This document shows, piece by piece, positions 1 through 8,417 of a DNA stretch of 15,476 bases. Location: positions 1 through 15,476 of the forward strand of contig UQTN01000046.1 in assembly GCA_900543945.1 (NCBI GenBank). The letters are read 5' to 3'. Each line of letters opens with the position of its first letter. Position 1 is the first letter of the stretch. The stretch comes from an uncultured Collinsella sp. GTDB lineage: Bacteria > Actinomycetota > Coriobacteriia > Coriobacteriales > Coriobacteriaceae. The notes under the pieces were generated by a model that was given only the letters and a program-made list of their open reading frames with translations, had not been told where the DNA came from and did no database searches. Made by a program: the position numbers and the translations under genes.

Positions 1-16
1 GAGTTCCGCACGCAAA

Positions 17-39
17 GAAGGCCACTTAATGTGGCCTTC
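17..39 (-). terminator. Hairpin terminator after the surface-fibre operon
   Basis: A perfect 9-bp stem (GAAGGCCAC / GTGGCCTTC) with a 5-base loop lies about 75 bases past the last stop codon of the minus-strand operon. Read on the minus strand it is followed by TTTGCG, so the U-run is short. An outer CGCAA/TTGCG pairing (11-15 with 43-47) lengthens the structure. It may work in both directions, because the gene to the left is not visible. A second, smaller hairpin without a T-run (CGCCC/GGGCG, 80-93) lies between this one and the stop codon. Confidence 0.6.
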
Positions 40-112
40 GTCTTGCGCAGGACTGTAGAGCAGGGAACTTCGTGCCCGCCGCCCGGGAGGGCGTTGCGTT
101 TAGAAGATGAAC

Positions 113-811
113 CTAGCGCTTATCCCTCCGGGACAAAAGAAGTGCGGCTATAAATGCGATGATTGCAAGTGTCAGCAACACCAAAAGCAACGTGAGCGTG
201 TTGTCGCCCGTTGCCGCCAGACCAAGCAAGCCGGGCTTCTTGCTGTCAGCAGACTGCACGGGAATCTTCTCGCCATCGTCCTCGGCGGTAATCTCCCAGC
301 GAATGGTCTTGTTTGCGTCGGCAACCTCGTTGCCCACCGATGTCGGAACGTTTAGCTGCAAATTAAGCACCGTGCTGCCATCGCTCGTAAACGTGGCGAT
401 TTGCGTGGGATAAGCGAACGCGCTGCCCGGTGTTCCTGTCTGGAGCCAACCTGCAGAGCCATCGCCCGCCGACGCCGTTAGGGTAATGGGCGACAGCAGG
501 CGTGCCGTCTCGTGATCGACAACGGCACGCACAAACACGCGCACCTGGGACTTTACGCCCGTGGCACGAATCTCTATCTGCTGATCACGCACATCGCCAG
601 GCATCAGATCTTTAAAGGCCAAAAACAGATCGGGCTCCCCCGAGGAGTCCGTCGCCCCCGAGACCGTCAGCTGGCGCGCATTTCCGTCATAGGCAATCGC
701 GGGAGTATCGGCAAACGCACGGGCGGGAACAGCGAGCGCGACCACGCAGAAAATGGCCGCGACCATGCAACGCAAGGAGCGCGCAACACCTTTACGAATC
801 GGGAACGCCAT
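113..811 (-). CDS. Small surface protein with LAATGD sorting signal, candidate fibre anchor
   Basis: This 232-residue protein is the last gene of the surface-fibre operon. It has an ordinary Sec signal peptide (hydrophobic stretch about 15-33, likely cut near 34-35) rather than the SipW-class type of its neighbours. Residues about 60-175 resemble a TasA/camelysin-like beta-sandwich, with the F-x-D-L-x-PGD turn at 66-73 that is common in these families. The C-terminus has LAATGD (198-203), a membrane segment (about 205-226) and a basic RRDKR tail, the classic layout of a sortase substrate. LAxTG instead of LPxTG is the form used by class E sortases of high-GC Gram-positives. The start is set by GGAGGT, which lies 9 bases upstream inside the end of the preceding gene. 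I infer that it fixes the fibre to the wall. The anchoring signal is clear; the role as fibre base is inferred. Confidence 0.8.
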   Translation of the reverse strand: MAFPIRKGVARSLRCMVAAIFCVVALAVPARAFADTPAIAYDGNARQLTVSGATDSSGEPDLFLAFKDLMPGDVRDQQIEIRATGVKSQVRVFVRAVVDHETARLLSPITLTASAGDGSAGWLQTGTPGSAFAYPTQIATFTSDGSTVLNLQLNVPTSVGNEVADANKTIRWEITAEDDGEKIPVQSADSKKPGLLGLAATGDNTLTLLLVLLTLAIIAFIAALLLSRRDKR

Positions 812-813
812 AC

Positions 814-1395
814 TTACGCACCTCCATGCGGCGGCACCAGCACGTCATTCTCGACCGAGCAACCCCATGCGTCGTGCACGGCCTCATCGGGCGTCGCCTG
901 GACCGCCTGAGTGGAGATATCCACGACAAGATTGCGACCTTCGGTTGCCTTGAGCTCGGTAACCCTATTAATGAGCACGCCGGTTTCCGCGCCGGGAGCG
1001 ACGGGCGACGTCCAGTAATAGAACCCGTCGCTCGCCTTAACCCAGTTATAAGCCGAGTTCGCGCCCGAGGCATCAGCCACGCTCCACGCAATCTCGTAAT
1101 CCGCCTCACCCTTCGGCTCCTCCTTCGGCTCATCCCACAGGCGTGCGCCATCCTGGTCCTGCCAGTAGATATCCACTGCAGCACGAATATAGGCGGGCGC
1201 GGTACCCGTGTTCTTCGCCTTGACATCGCTTTTCACTTTGCCGTTGAGCGTTTCCTGAACCGATGGCGTCACCGACCCGATGCCGAACTGGTTGACCAGC
1301 ACGCCCGTAACCGAAAGCCAGGCCAACGTGCCTGCCGTACCGGCCAGGAGGATAACCCCCACCAGCAAGGCGATGATGCGCTTGCGCTTGGACAT
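814..1395 (-). CDS. TasA-like fibre subunit with SipW-class signal peptide (193 aa)
   Basis: This 193-residue exported protein has a basic N-terminus and one hydrophobic segment ending in AGTLAWLSVTG (about 20-30), the form of signal peptide handled by SipW-type peptidases. The following NQFGIGSV matches the start of mature TasA/camelysin-type subunits. It is a paralogue of the 215-residue protein encoded upstream. Shared landmarks in order are NxGTxPxYIRA, a DGFYYW block, a PGA turn, a STQAVQA strand and a closing AWG. No sorting signal or second membrane segment is present, so it would be released and held by assembly with other subunits. Its start lies one base after the stop of the giant adhesin gene, and its AAGGAGG ribosome site is inside that gene's last codons, so translation is probably coupled. 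I infer a minor or linker subunit. Confidence 0.8.
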   Translation of the reverse strand: MSKRKRIIALLVGVILLAGTAGTLAWLSVTGVLVNQFGIGSVTPSVQETLNGKVKSDVKAKNTGTAPAYIRAAVDIYWQDQDGARLWDEPKEEPKGEADYEIAWSVADASGANSAYNWVKASDGFYYWTSPVAPGAETGVLINRVTELKATEGRNLVVDISTQAVQATPDEAVHDAWGCSVENDVLVPPHGGA

Positions 1396-1396
1396 G

Positions 1397-4300
1397 CTAA
1401 TCCTCCTTCTTTGCTACGTTGCCGTTGCTCCAAACGTTATGGGCACGATTGCTGCCGTCGATCCATTTGTCGTTCACACGCGTGTTCGTGCAGGTGAACG
1501 TGGCATCGTTCGCGCTCGATGCAGACGAAATCGTCAGCTCGGCAGTTTTACCGGGCGCCTTGCCCGGCGTGCTCAGCTCACCCTGGTAGCGCCATGCCCA
1601 AGCCGTATCTTCCTCGACGGTATAGATGCCAGCCGGAGCGGCGAACTGCACGCTGCCGACATAGCAAGTTTCACCGTTTTCGTCGCGCTGCTCGCTAACT
1701 TTCACCTCGACCATGCGCGTCTCGGCAGGAGAATCCTGCGACATCTTTCGCGTTACCTTAAAGCGGAACGTTTGCCCCATAGCGCTGACATCGGTCGTCT
1801 TTTTAACGATCGTCAGCGCATGAGTCTGGGCAAAGTTGAACACGGCTTTGCCGGGGCCCTGATCGCCCTCGCCCGTCTTCTTGGACTCCAGACGGTTGGC
1901 CAGGTCGAACGAGCCGTCACCCGAACCAAGGCTGTAGAGCGAGACAAACTTGCCGTTTACGGGCTCTTCCGCCACAGAAACACCCTCTGTACCAGGCCCG
2001 TAGCTTGCCCGCATTACCGTAACGGTCAGCCGCGTTCCCATAAACGGCTTGGCAAAGCAGACCTTAAACGGCGCCTTGTCGGCACTGTCATCGACGGTGT
2101 TGGCGGCGGCGGGATCGAGCAGCCACTTAAGCTGGGCGGTCATGGTTTCGGACTTCGCGGGATCAGACGTATCTTTGGCAACCACGCGATATGTAACGGG
2201 ATACAGGTCCATGTCGCCCTTAATTGGCTCGTCCTTAAACACATCCCAAGGCTTCGTATCACCATCGGCGCCCACATATCGCCACTCCAAGAAGAGCTCA
2301 CGCATATCGCCATTGGCGGCCGCACGCTCATCGAGCAGCGCGACGATCTTGGAATGGGCGTCCGGGTCGTATGCCACGGACTTTTGCTCCATCATGGGAT
2401 TCCCGCTGTTGTCATAGACGGGGCGGCCGTTCTCATCCATTTTGGGAACATCAACCGTATAGACGAAGCCGGACTTGCCGTCCTGCGCACGCTCGTCGCC
2501 CGAGTCGACCGTCGCGGTAAAGAGAACCGACCCGTCGACACCGTGATAGCGCACCTTATGCGGCGCAATCTTGTACACCGCAGTGTACATCGCGCTCTTA
2601 AAGGGCTCATTGCCCTCGAGGGGATACTTGTCGTCACCGGTCATCAGGGTGTACTTGTTATCGGATTCATAGTCACGCGACCAGCCGACAAAGTCGTACT
2701 TGGTGCCATCCTTGCCGACAACCTCAGTTGCAGCTTTTACCTCCAGCGAAATTTGATCACCAGAGTCGGTCCGCGAAAGATAACGCACAGAACCGGGGTC
2801 ATCCAGATTGGCATCGATATTCGATTGAACACGCACCGCGCTGGCGCGGTAGACCGGATACAACTCCATGGGGGCCTTGACCACGGTGCTTTTATTCACC
2901 ATGGAAACGTCGTCCGACCAAACGACATAACCGTTGCCAGCTACCGGCTTAGTTTCCGTCCAGCCCACGAAGGCATTGTATGCGTTTGTTGCAGCATCGA
3001 TATCGCCGACGTTATACGTTGGCAGCGGGATGCCGTCCTTAAGGCTGCCGAGAGAATCGCCCTGCTGGGCTACCTTACCGTCCACATCCCTGGCATTGAG
3101 ATGGTACACAACCGCCAACGGCGAATAGTACGCCACAAATGTATAGGCCCCGCCGGGTTCCACCTGATGGGAATACGAGTTATCGCCGTTAGGTTCGATG
3201 TCTTCAACTTCGCCATTCGGAAGCTCGATCTCAACCTTCTGCAACTTATACAGCTCACCGCCTGCTTTATAAACCGGAGTCGTGACGTCAGGGGTCACCG
3301 TTGCCGTAGCAGGGTCGGTGCCCGCGTTGATAACGGGATCGATGTCGTACCTAGGCACATTAACCTTGTCCGTGCCCTTAAAACCGGCGCGATACAGGTT
3401 GGTGGTGTACCTAACATCGTACTTCGCGTACACCGGATAGGCATCCTGCCACTGGGTGACCTTAAAATCTGGTTTCACCAGATACGGTTCGGCCTTATCC
3501 GGGTCAGAAGTGGTGAAGGAATCGCCCTCGACATCGTAGATATACTTCCAGACGTCAGAATCCCTCTGGACCTCGGCGGTCGAAATCCAGCCCAGGAACT
3601 TATAGCCCGGCACGGCCATGTCGGCATCGGTCGGGGAAGCTTCGAGGGTCAGGGGGCTCTCATACGATCCCTTCTCACCATCTTCTGGCTTTTCGGCCAC
3701 TTTAACCGACTTATTAACATGCGGGTAGTAATACGTGAACGTCGGATCCGCCCCGTTCACCTTGGTCTGCAGCAAGTTACTCTCATAGCGCCGCGTGGCA
3801 GTCCTCACGACATTATCGCCCTTGTTGTAGAAATTAACGTCCGTGGTAATCATCGCGCGAACGTAGTATTTCTTATCTGTACGCACCATGCTCTCGATGG
3901 GATTTTTCACATATGTCCAATATTCACCATCGCGCTCAAGCGTCCAAAAATTCAGGCGATAGCGATCATTCACCGGTTTGACCGTTACGTTCAGCGAAGC
4001 CGAAGTCCAAGTATCGCTTAGCGTTGCAGCGCCTGGAAAATCGGTATCGGCATAGAGGTTTTTTAGAGTATCGGCTCCCGTATCGTTTTTAACGTTGTGC
4101 GAGTACGCGTTAAGGGGACTCACGACAAGGGTTTCCTTCGTGAAGCGCGTGCCACACGTTTCATAACTATCCTTTATACCGTGGTCAACATGCTCCGGGC
4201 CCCAGTGGACGACGTTTTCACGCACGAAGGTACTACCGACGTTTTCCTCAAAGGGCGTTTGATAGCGATTCCAAACGGAACAAAGTAGCTTGCTGTCCGT

Positions 4301-6877
4301 AAACTCATGGTTGGTATAAGCCCGAACGTAATAATCCACTCGGTACTCAAAGCGGGCGATGTAGGTATGTGGCACAGTTAGATCGACATCGGCAGGGAGT
4401 GTGTAGCTGGGGTCACGGCTTACGCGCACCTCGACCTGGGACCCATCGGCGGCCTGCTTGTTTTCATACCAACCCAGGAAGCGGTAGCCGTCGGGCAGCG
4501 CACCGTCCTCAGATAAAGGTTTGTTGTCCACGTCGCACACCTGCACCGTGTACACACCGGTGCCATCCTCGGCAGTCTCAACCTTAACGACAGTTTTGCC
4601 CACGCCCGCGCGCTGGGTCTTATCGTCAAGCTCATCCCGCTCATTGCCCTCAAACACCGTCATGATGTTCGACACATAGTCGGTGTACACCGGATAAAAA
4701 TCGGTAGGGCCAAGCACAGTGATCTCAGCGCCGGCAGGATAGAACGCACCGGCGTTTTTTAGCTCGGCAAGCTCAGGCGAGGTAATGGCCGCATAGCCGC
4801 CATGCATCTCGGCCTCACCGCTCGGCTGCGTCGTCCAACCAATAAAGGTGGCGCTGGCAGATAGAGCGCCGCGGTCCGCAGGGGCAACCGGCGTTAAACC
4901 GACACCATAGCGGTACCAATCCGTCGACTTGTCGTGCGCCTCGCCGCTCTGCCACGAGAGCATCTCACCCTTGACGTTATAGAACAGCACCTGCGCCTCG
5001 TACGAAGCGATAAACAGGTCATTGCCCTTAAAACCGTCGACCCCCTTGGCATTATCGGCGGTATAGGTCGACGTATGCTCGTGTGCCTCGCTCTTCTGGA
5101 CCTGCTTGCCAGCAGCCACAGCATCGGCATCGGTCTTGCCGTCAAACCAGCTGTTGTCTTGTCCAATTCGATTCACACGCACATCGGACTCGCGGAACCA
5201 GCCCATGAAGCGATAACCGCCGTTGGCATCGGTCAAGCCCTTGGGCTTTGCGGAGGTATCCTGCCCAAACGTCACCGATGTATCGCCCTGGGCCAAGCCC
5301 TGAGCCGTTCCCGCCAGCACGGCGCTCACGGCAAAGGCGTACGGATCCGAGGTCTTCTGTTCAATACCAAGTTTGGTTGCCTCGATGGTCGCGGTACCCG
5401 CACCGGGAAAATCGATCGTCGCCTTAACGCTCTGGCCATGCACAGGAATATTCAGCTTGTAATCCATCGCCCACTCATTGAAGTGCGAGCCACCCAAGGC
5501 CCCGTTGTTAGCAGTCGAGCGCTTGGTGCCGGCACAAAAGTCGTAGTCGTGCTCTTCCCACAGCTCGCGCGTGGTGTAGCGCTCGTCATCCCATGGACCA
5601 TAGCCATCACCCTTGGTGGTGCCATCGCCGCCAAACGAGGGGATTTTCTTTTTGGCAGGGTTGCCCTGGCTGTTGCCAGAAAGGCTCACGCTCGGCTTAA
5701 AGTAGCACTCGGTGACCGTGGCATCATCCTTGTTGGCACGCGCGGCAATGCCGCCCAGGTTCACATCGTTTTGAATGATGGGGATCACGGCGATGGGATT
5801 GTACTGACGCGAGCTCAAGTCACCCGCAAAATGGCTTCGAACGAGCTCGTTGCCCTTTTCGGTTAGAATACGACCCGCCAAGCCACCCGTCCACGCGCGC
5901 GTCACGGCGACGACGCCCACGTACGACGCGGCATAGCTGTAGCACTGCGCCGTCGAGAAGCAGTCGATAATCTTGGCCTCGCCCGCCATGCAGCCCACAA
6001 AACCCGAGGCGTACACGTTGTTGCCGCCCAGGGCGCCAATGGCCACGTCGTACTTATTGGTGACGTCGGTCATGCCCTTCTCGGCAATCGAGCCGTCGTC
6101 CTTACGCGTCGGCGTCACGCGACAGTACTCGATAGTCGAGTTCTTAACGTAGCCGGCAAACGCCGCCATATACAGACCCTCACCGCCGAGCGCCTGCACG
6201 CCCGAGGTCGTATTGTTGACGGCACGGCCGCCACGGACCTCGCAGTTATAGAGGGTACAGCCGTCGAGCTCGCCGGCGATGAGACCGCCCTCAAAGCCTG
6301 CGTTGGTAATGAGGTTGAGAGCATTGTTGGCGCAGGTCACGTGCAGCGTGCTCTCCATGACCATAACGTTTTCGAAGCGCGTTTTGACGGCCTTGCCCAC
6401 GATAATGCCACCGCGGAAGTCCGCCCACACGTTGGCGTCCTTGACCAGGAAGTTTTTGATGGTGGCACCGTTGGTCTCGGCAAAAAATCCCGTATCGCGC
6501 TCGGGGTCAAAAGCGTCTTTATCGTAGCTCAGGCCCTCAACGGTGTGGTTTTGACCATCGAACACGCCCTTAAACGGATGCTCCTTGTTGCCAAACGACA
6601 GATGCTTAACGGTGTGCGAGACAATGGTCTTCATGTCGTCATCATTAAGCACGATATCGTTATCGAGATAAACGCGCCAGCCGGACGTATCGCGCTCACG
6701 CGAAAGCGCCACGTACACCAAAAAGTCGTTCGCGTTTTTGATGTGGTATTCGTTTGTGTTCTCGGGCACGTCCTCGGCATGCACCACCGTTGGCAGCGCC
6801 ATAACGCAGCAAAGGGCAATCGCCGCGACGGCAACTAGCCTGCTAAGCACGCCCCGGTTCATGTTCTTGATCTTCAT
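1397..6877 (-). CDS. Giant secreted adhesin: beta-helix plus InlB-type repeats (1826 aa)
   Basis: This 1826-residue secreted protein takes up the middle of the operon. A Sec signal peptide is likely cut after VHA34. Residues about 43-400 look like a right-handed beta-helix of the GLUG type, with FKGVFDGQNHTVEGL near 102-116 and GGLIAG, GGLAG and GGIAA turns at 197, 331 and 375. From about 480 to 1565 it carries divergent InlB/Flg_new-like modules, marked by FMGW, FIGW, FLGW, FLGW, FVGW, FVGW and FLEW near 557, 678, 800, 1094, 1303, 1397 and 1529, and by YPVY near 728, 1147 and 1340. Residues about 1685-1800 resemble a SpaA/Cna-B-type pilin domain (LTIVKK, then AGIYTVEE). It ends in NDKWIDGSNRAHNVW and a charged tail with no LPxTG-like motif or membrane anchor. 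It is probably held through the fibre subunits beside it, as a tip or stalk adhesin. The ATG has GGAGG 11 bases upstream. The domain names are pattern judgements. Confidence 0.85.
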   Translation of the reverse strand: MKIKNMNRGVLSRLVAVAAIALCCVMALPTVVHAEDVPENTNEYHIKNANDFLVYVALSRERDTSGWRVYLDNDIVLNDDDMKTIVSHTVKHLSFGNKEHPFKGVFDGQNHTVEGLSYDKDAFDPERDTGFFAETNGATIKNFLVKDANVWADFRGGIIVGKAVKTRFENVMVMESTLHVTCANNALNLITNAGFEGGLIAGELDGCTLYNCEVRGGRAVNNTTSGVQALGGEGLYMAAFAGYVKNSTIEYCRVTPTRKDDGSIAEKGMTDVTNKYDVAIGALGGNNVYASGFVGCMAGEAKIIDCFSTAQCYSYAASYVGVVAVTRAWTGGLAGRILTEKGNELVRSHFAGDLSSRQYNPIAVIPIIQNDVNLGGIAARANKDDATVTECYFKPSVSLSGNSQGNPAKKKIPSFGGDGTTKGDGYGPWDDERYTTRELWEEHDYDFCAGTKRSTANNGALGGSHFNEWAMDYKLNIPVHGQSVKATIDFPGAGTATIEATKLGIEQKTSDPYAFAVSAVLAGTAQGLAQGDTSVTFGQDTSAKPKGLTDANGGYRFMGWFRESDVRVNRIGQDNSWFDGKTDADAVAAGKQVQKSEAHEHTSTYTADNAKGVDGFKGNDLFIASYEAQVLFYNVKGEMLSWQSGEAHDKSTDWYRYGVGLTPVAPADRGALSASATFIGWTTQPSGEAEMHGGYAAITSPELAELKNAGAFYPAGAEITVLGPTDFYPVYTDYVSNIMTVFEGNERDELDDKTQRAGVGKTVVKVETAEDGTGVYTVQVCDVDNKPLSEDGALPDGYRFLGWYENKQAADGSQVEVRVSRDPSYTLPADVDLTVPHTYIARFEYRVDYYVRAYTNHEFTDSKLLCSVWNRYQTPFEENVGSTFVRENVVHWGPEHVDHGIKDSYETCGTRFTKETLVVSPLNAYSHNVKNDTGADTLKNLYADTDFPGAATLSDTWTSASLNVTVKPVNDRYRLNFWTLERDGEYWTYVKNPIESMVRTDKKYYVRAMITTDVNFYNKGDNVVRTATRRYESNLLQTKVNGADPTFTYYYPHVNKSVKVAEKPEDGEKGSYESPLTLEASPTDADMAVPGYKFLGWISTAEVQRDSDVWKYIYDVEGDSFTTSDPDKAEPYLVKPDFKVTQWQDAYPVYAKYDVRYTTNLYRAGFKGTDKVNVPRYDIDPVINAGTDPATATVTPDVTTPVYKAGGELYKLQKVEIELPNGEVEDIEPNGDNSYSHQVEPGGAYTFVAYYSPLAVVYHLNARDVDGKVAQQGDSLGSLKDGIPLPTYNVGDIDAATNAYNAFVGWTETKPVAGNGYVVWSDDVSMVNKSTVVKAPMELYPVYRASAVRVQSNIDANLDDPGSVRYLSRTDSGDQISLEVKAATEVVGKDGTKYDFVGWSRDYESDNKYTLMTGDDKYPLEGNEPFKSAMYTAVYKIAPHKVRYHGVDGSVLFTATVDSGDERAQDGKSGFVYTVDVPKMDENGRPVYDNSGNPMMEQKSVAYDPDAHSKIVALLDERAAANGDMRELFLEWRYVGADGDTKPWDVFKDEPIKGDMDLYPVTYRVVAKDTSDPAKSETMTAQLKWLLDPAAANTVDDSADKAPFKVCFAKPFMGTRLTVTVMRASYGPGTEGVSVAEEPVNGKFVSLYSLGSGDGSFDLANRLESKKTGEGDQGPGKAVFNFAQTHALTIVKKTTDVSAMGQTFRFKVTRKMSQDSPAETRMVEVKVSEQRDENGETCYVGSVQFAAPAGIYTVEEDTAWAWRYQGELSTPGKAPGKTAELTISSASSANDATFTCTNTRVNDKWIDGSNRAHNVWSNGNVAKKED

Positions 6878-6880
6878 AGG

Positions 6881-7528
6881 CTAGTTCGCCTCCGGCCAGC
6901 CCGCGACGTCAAGCACGTCGAGGACGGTATCGCTTGCCTGCTGGTTTTTGGCCTGCACGGCCTGAACATCGATATCGAGCCTGAATGAGCCGCCGCGCGC
7001 GGCATCGTGGTAGTCGCCCACAAAGCGCAGCGAGTCCATGAGGCTTTCCGTCATGGCGCCGGGGTCGAGCGTGCCGCCACGCCCGGCCAATCCGCGGTAG
7101 TAGTACCACCCATCGCCGCCATCGATCCACGGGGACCCCTCGCCTGCGTTCACATGAAACGCAACGCTGCCCGAAGCATCCGCGCTCGAACCGTCGGGCG
7201 CCACCGACGTCATGCGCAGACGCGCGCGAACGTACTCAGGCTGCGTTCCAGCGTTCTCCACGCGCACAATGCGGCTGATATCAGAGCCACTGGCCTTGGT
7301 GTCGGGATAGTCTCCGTGCTCGTTGGGCTCAAACGGAATCTCCTCGCCCTGTTCGTTGAGGGTGTATTCGCAGACTCGTACCTTCACGCTGCCAAACGAT
7401 AGAACGTTGTTCACCGGAACCATATCAACGGTAAAAGCCAGCGTGCCGCACAGGCACGCCAGGGCCAACAGCGCCATCGCGGCAAGCGCCAAGGTGCGTT
7501 TCTGATTGTCGGAAAGATTGTTGAGCAT
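6881..7528 (-). CDS. TasA-like fibre subunit with SipW-class signal peptide (215 aa)
   Basis: This is a 215-residue exported protein. Its hydrophobic segment (about 12-32) ends in CGTLAFTVD, followed by NNVLSFGSVKV (about 41-50), the hallmark order of SipW-dependent TasA/camelysin-type subunits. It continues with RIVRVENAGTQPEYVRARL, a DGWYYY block, a LDIDVQAVQA strand and a final AGW, all of which align by eye with the 193-residue paralogue in the same operon. No sorting signal is present. I placed the start at the ATG at 7528; an in-frame TTG at 7540 would add four residues. Neither start has a visible Shine-Dalgarno sequence, unlike every other gene of the operon, and a very stable hairpin lies about 30 bases upstream. 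Expression may therefore be lower than that of the major subunit. It ends 3 bases before the giant adhesin. Confidence 0.8.
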   Translation of the reverse strand: MLNNLSDNQKRTLALAAMALLALACLCGTLAFTVDMVPVNNVLSFGSVKVRVCEYTLNEQGEEIPFEPNEHGDYPDTKASGSDISRIVRVENAGTQPEYVRARLRMTSVAPDGSSADASGSVAFHVNAGEGSPWIDGGDGWYYYRGLAGRGGTLDPGAMTESLMDSLRFVGDYHDAARGGSFRLDIDVQAVQAKNQQASDTVLDVLDVAGWPEAN

Positions 7529-7557
7529 TACGTTCGCCAATCGTCGATCAAAGGGGG

Positions 7558-7608
7558 ACCGAGATCCCGGCCCGAAAATGGGGATGGGGAGCGGGCCGGG
7601 ATCTCGGT
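7558..7608 (-). promoter_or_regulatory. Strong intra-operon hairpin (attenuator or mRNA stabiliser)
   Basis: A perfect 16-bp GC-rich inverted repeat (arms 7558-7573 and 7593-7608, 19-base loop) lies between the major subunit gene and the second subunit gene. In the minus-strand transcript the stem is followed by CCCCC and then TTTG, so it is not a textbook terminator. A partial terminator or a 3'-end protector would let the first two genes be made in excess of the downstream ones, which suits a major-subunit gene. The structure is seen directly; the role is inferred. Confidence 0.65.
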
Positions 7609-7621
7609 GGGGGGGGTGGGG
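7580..7621 (+). other. G-quadruplex motif and G8 tract on the template strand
   Basis: The plus strand reads G4-AT-G4-AGC-G3-CC-G3 at 7580-7600, a canonical four-run quadruplex pattern with loops of 2-3 bases. A G8 run at 7609-7616 and G4 at 7618-7621 follow at once. Two of the runs are part of the right arm of the 16-bp hairpin, so the two structures would compete. The plus strand is the template for the operon, so any quadruplex would form in DNA and not in the mRNA. Confidence 0.55.
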
Positions 7622-8347
7622 TTACTGCTTGGTCTGAGCCCAGGCCTTGGCCTGAGCAACGGCGTTGTCCGCTGCGTTGGTGGCGCCATCAGCCTGATCA
7701 GCACCGAAAATAAAGGCGGAGACAGTAATCTCAGGCTTAACGCCATCACCCGAGACAACGTCATCGCTCTTCATTGCACCGGGGATCATCACCTGGCTAA
7801 AGAGCTCGCCAGTGTAGACATCCTTAGCTGCTTCCTTGGCACCCAAGGCGACGGGACCGTTCTCGGCACCCTTGGCGTACATGAACAGACCGCTTACGTA
7901 CTGTCCCTCGGTGCCGTTCGTCGTCACCTGTTCAGCAGAAACCGGCTTCCAGTTCGCGTTGAGCGTAAAGTAAGGAGTGCTCGCAAGACCTGCACTATTC
8001 TTGACCACGGCGTTCTTTACATAGATGAACACAAAAGCGTCATCGGAACCGTTTTTAATACCAACGTTCGGGTTCTTGCCCATCGGAGAGCCCGGAATCA
8101 TCTTGTGCTCCGCGCTGGGGTCCCACTTGGTCTCGAACAGATAGGCACCGCCACCAGCCTCCGTGCCAGGCTGCTCGGGGTTTTCCTGATCAGGCTTCTT
8201 TTCGGGAGCCTCGATTTTTCCAATCGTAAACACGTTGTGCAGGTCGGCAGTAGCCGTCAGCCATGCATAGGTACCCACGCCGGCGGCCAGCACCAACAGC
8301 AACAGGGCGGCAATGATGCCGTAGCGCTTTTTCTTCTTGTTTTCCAT
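7622..8347 (-). CDS. TasA/camelysin-like major fibre subunit with SipW-class signal peptide
   Basis: This 241-residue exported protein sits directly downstream of the signal peptidase gene, the usual place for the main subunit in SipW/TasA loci. The N-terminus is MENKKKKRYG, then a hydrophobic stretch (about 11-24) ending in GVGTYAWLTATAD, then NVFTIGKI (38-45). This matches the TasA-type signal and first strand. Residues about 69-112 carry the family's conserved order: an ETKWD strand, an IPGSPMGKNPNV segment, and a DDAFVFIYVKNAV strand. No sorting signal or C-terminal membrane segment is seen. Family members such as Bacillus TasA polymerise after SipW cleavage. I chose the ATG at 8347 because AAGGAAG lies 6 bases upstream; an open frame extends to 8383 but without a ribosome site. 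The gap to sipW is 70 bases. The family assignment is firm; the role as major subunit is inferred. Confidence 0.85.
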   Translation of the reverse strand: MENKKKKRYGIIAALLLLVLAAGVGTYAWLTATADLHNVFTIGKIEAPEKKPDQENPEQPGTEAGGGAYLFETKWDPSAEHKMIPGSPMGKNPNVGIKNGSDDAFVFIYVKNAVVKNSAGLASTPYFTLNANWKPVSAEQVTTNGTEGQYVSGLFMYAKGAENGPVALGAKEAAKDVYTGELFSQVMIPGAMKSDDVVSGDGVKPEITVSAFIFGADQADGATNAADNAVAQAKAWAQTKQ

Positions 8348-8417
8348 CGTTCTCTTCCTTTCGAGAATCGTTTTCCCCGGCAACGGCCCCTACCGCCGCC
8401 GACGCTTTTCCCTGCCG

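Noticed and set aside
1280..4021. A 913-codon open frame on the plus strand opposite the giant adhesin gene
   Set aside because: It lies wholly antisense to a well-supported gene. The translation is rich in His, Arg, Ile and Val without domains, a signal or a ribosome site, as expected of a mirror frame in GC-rich DNA.
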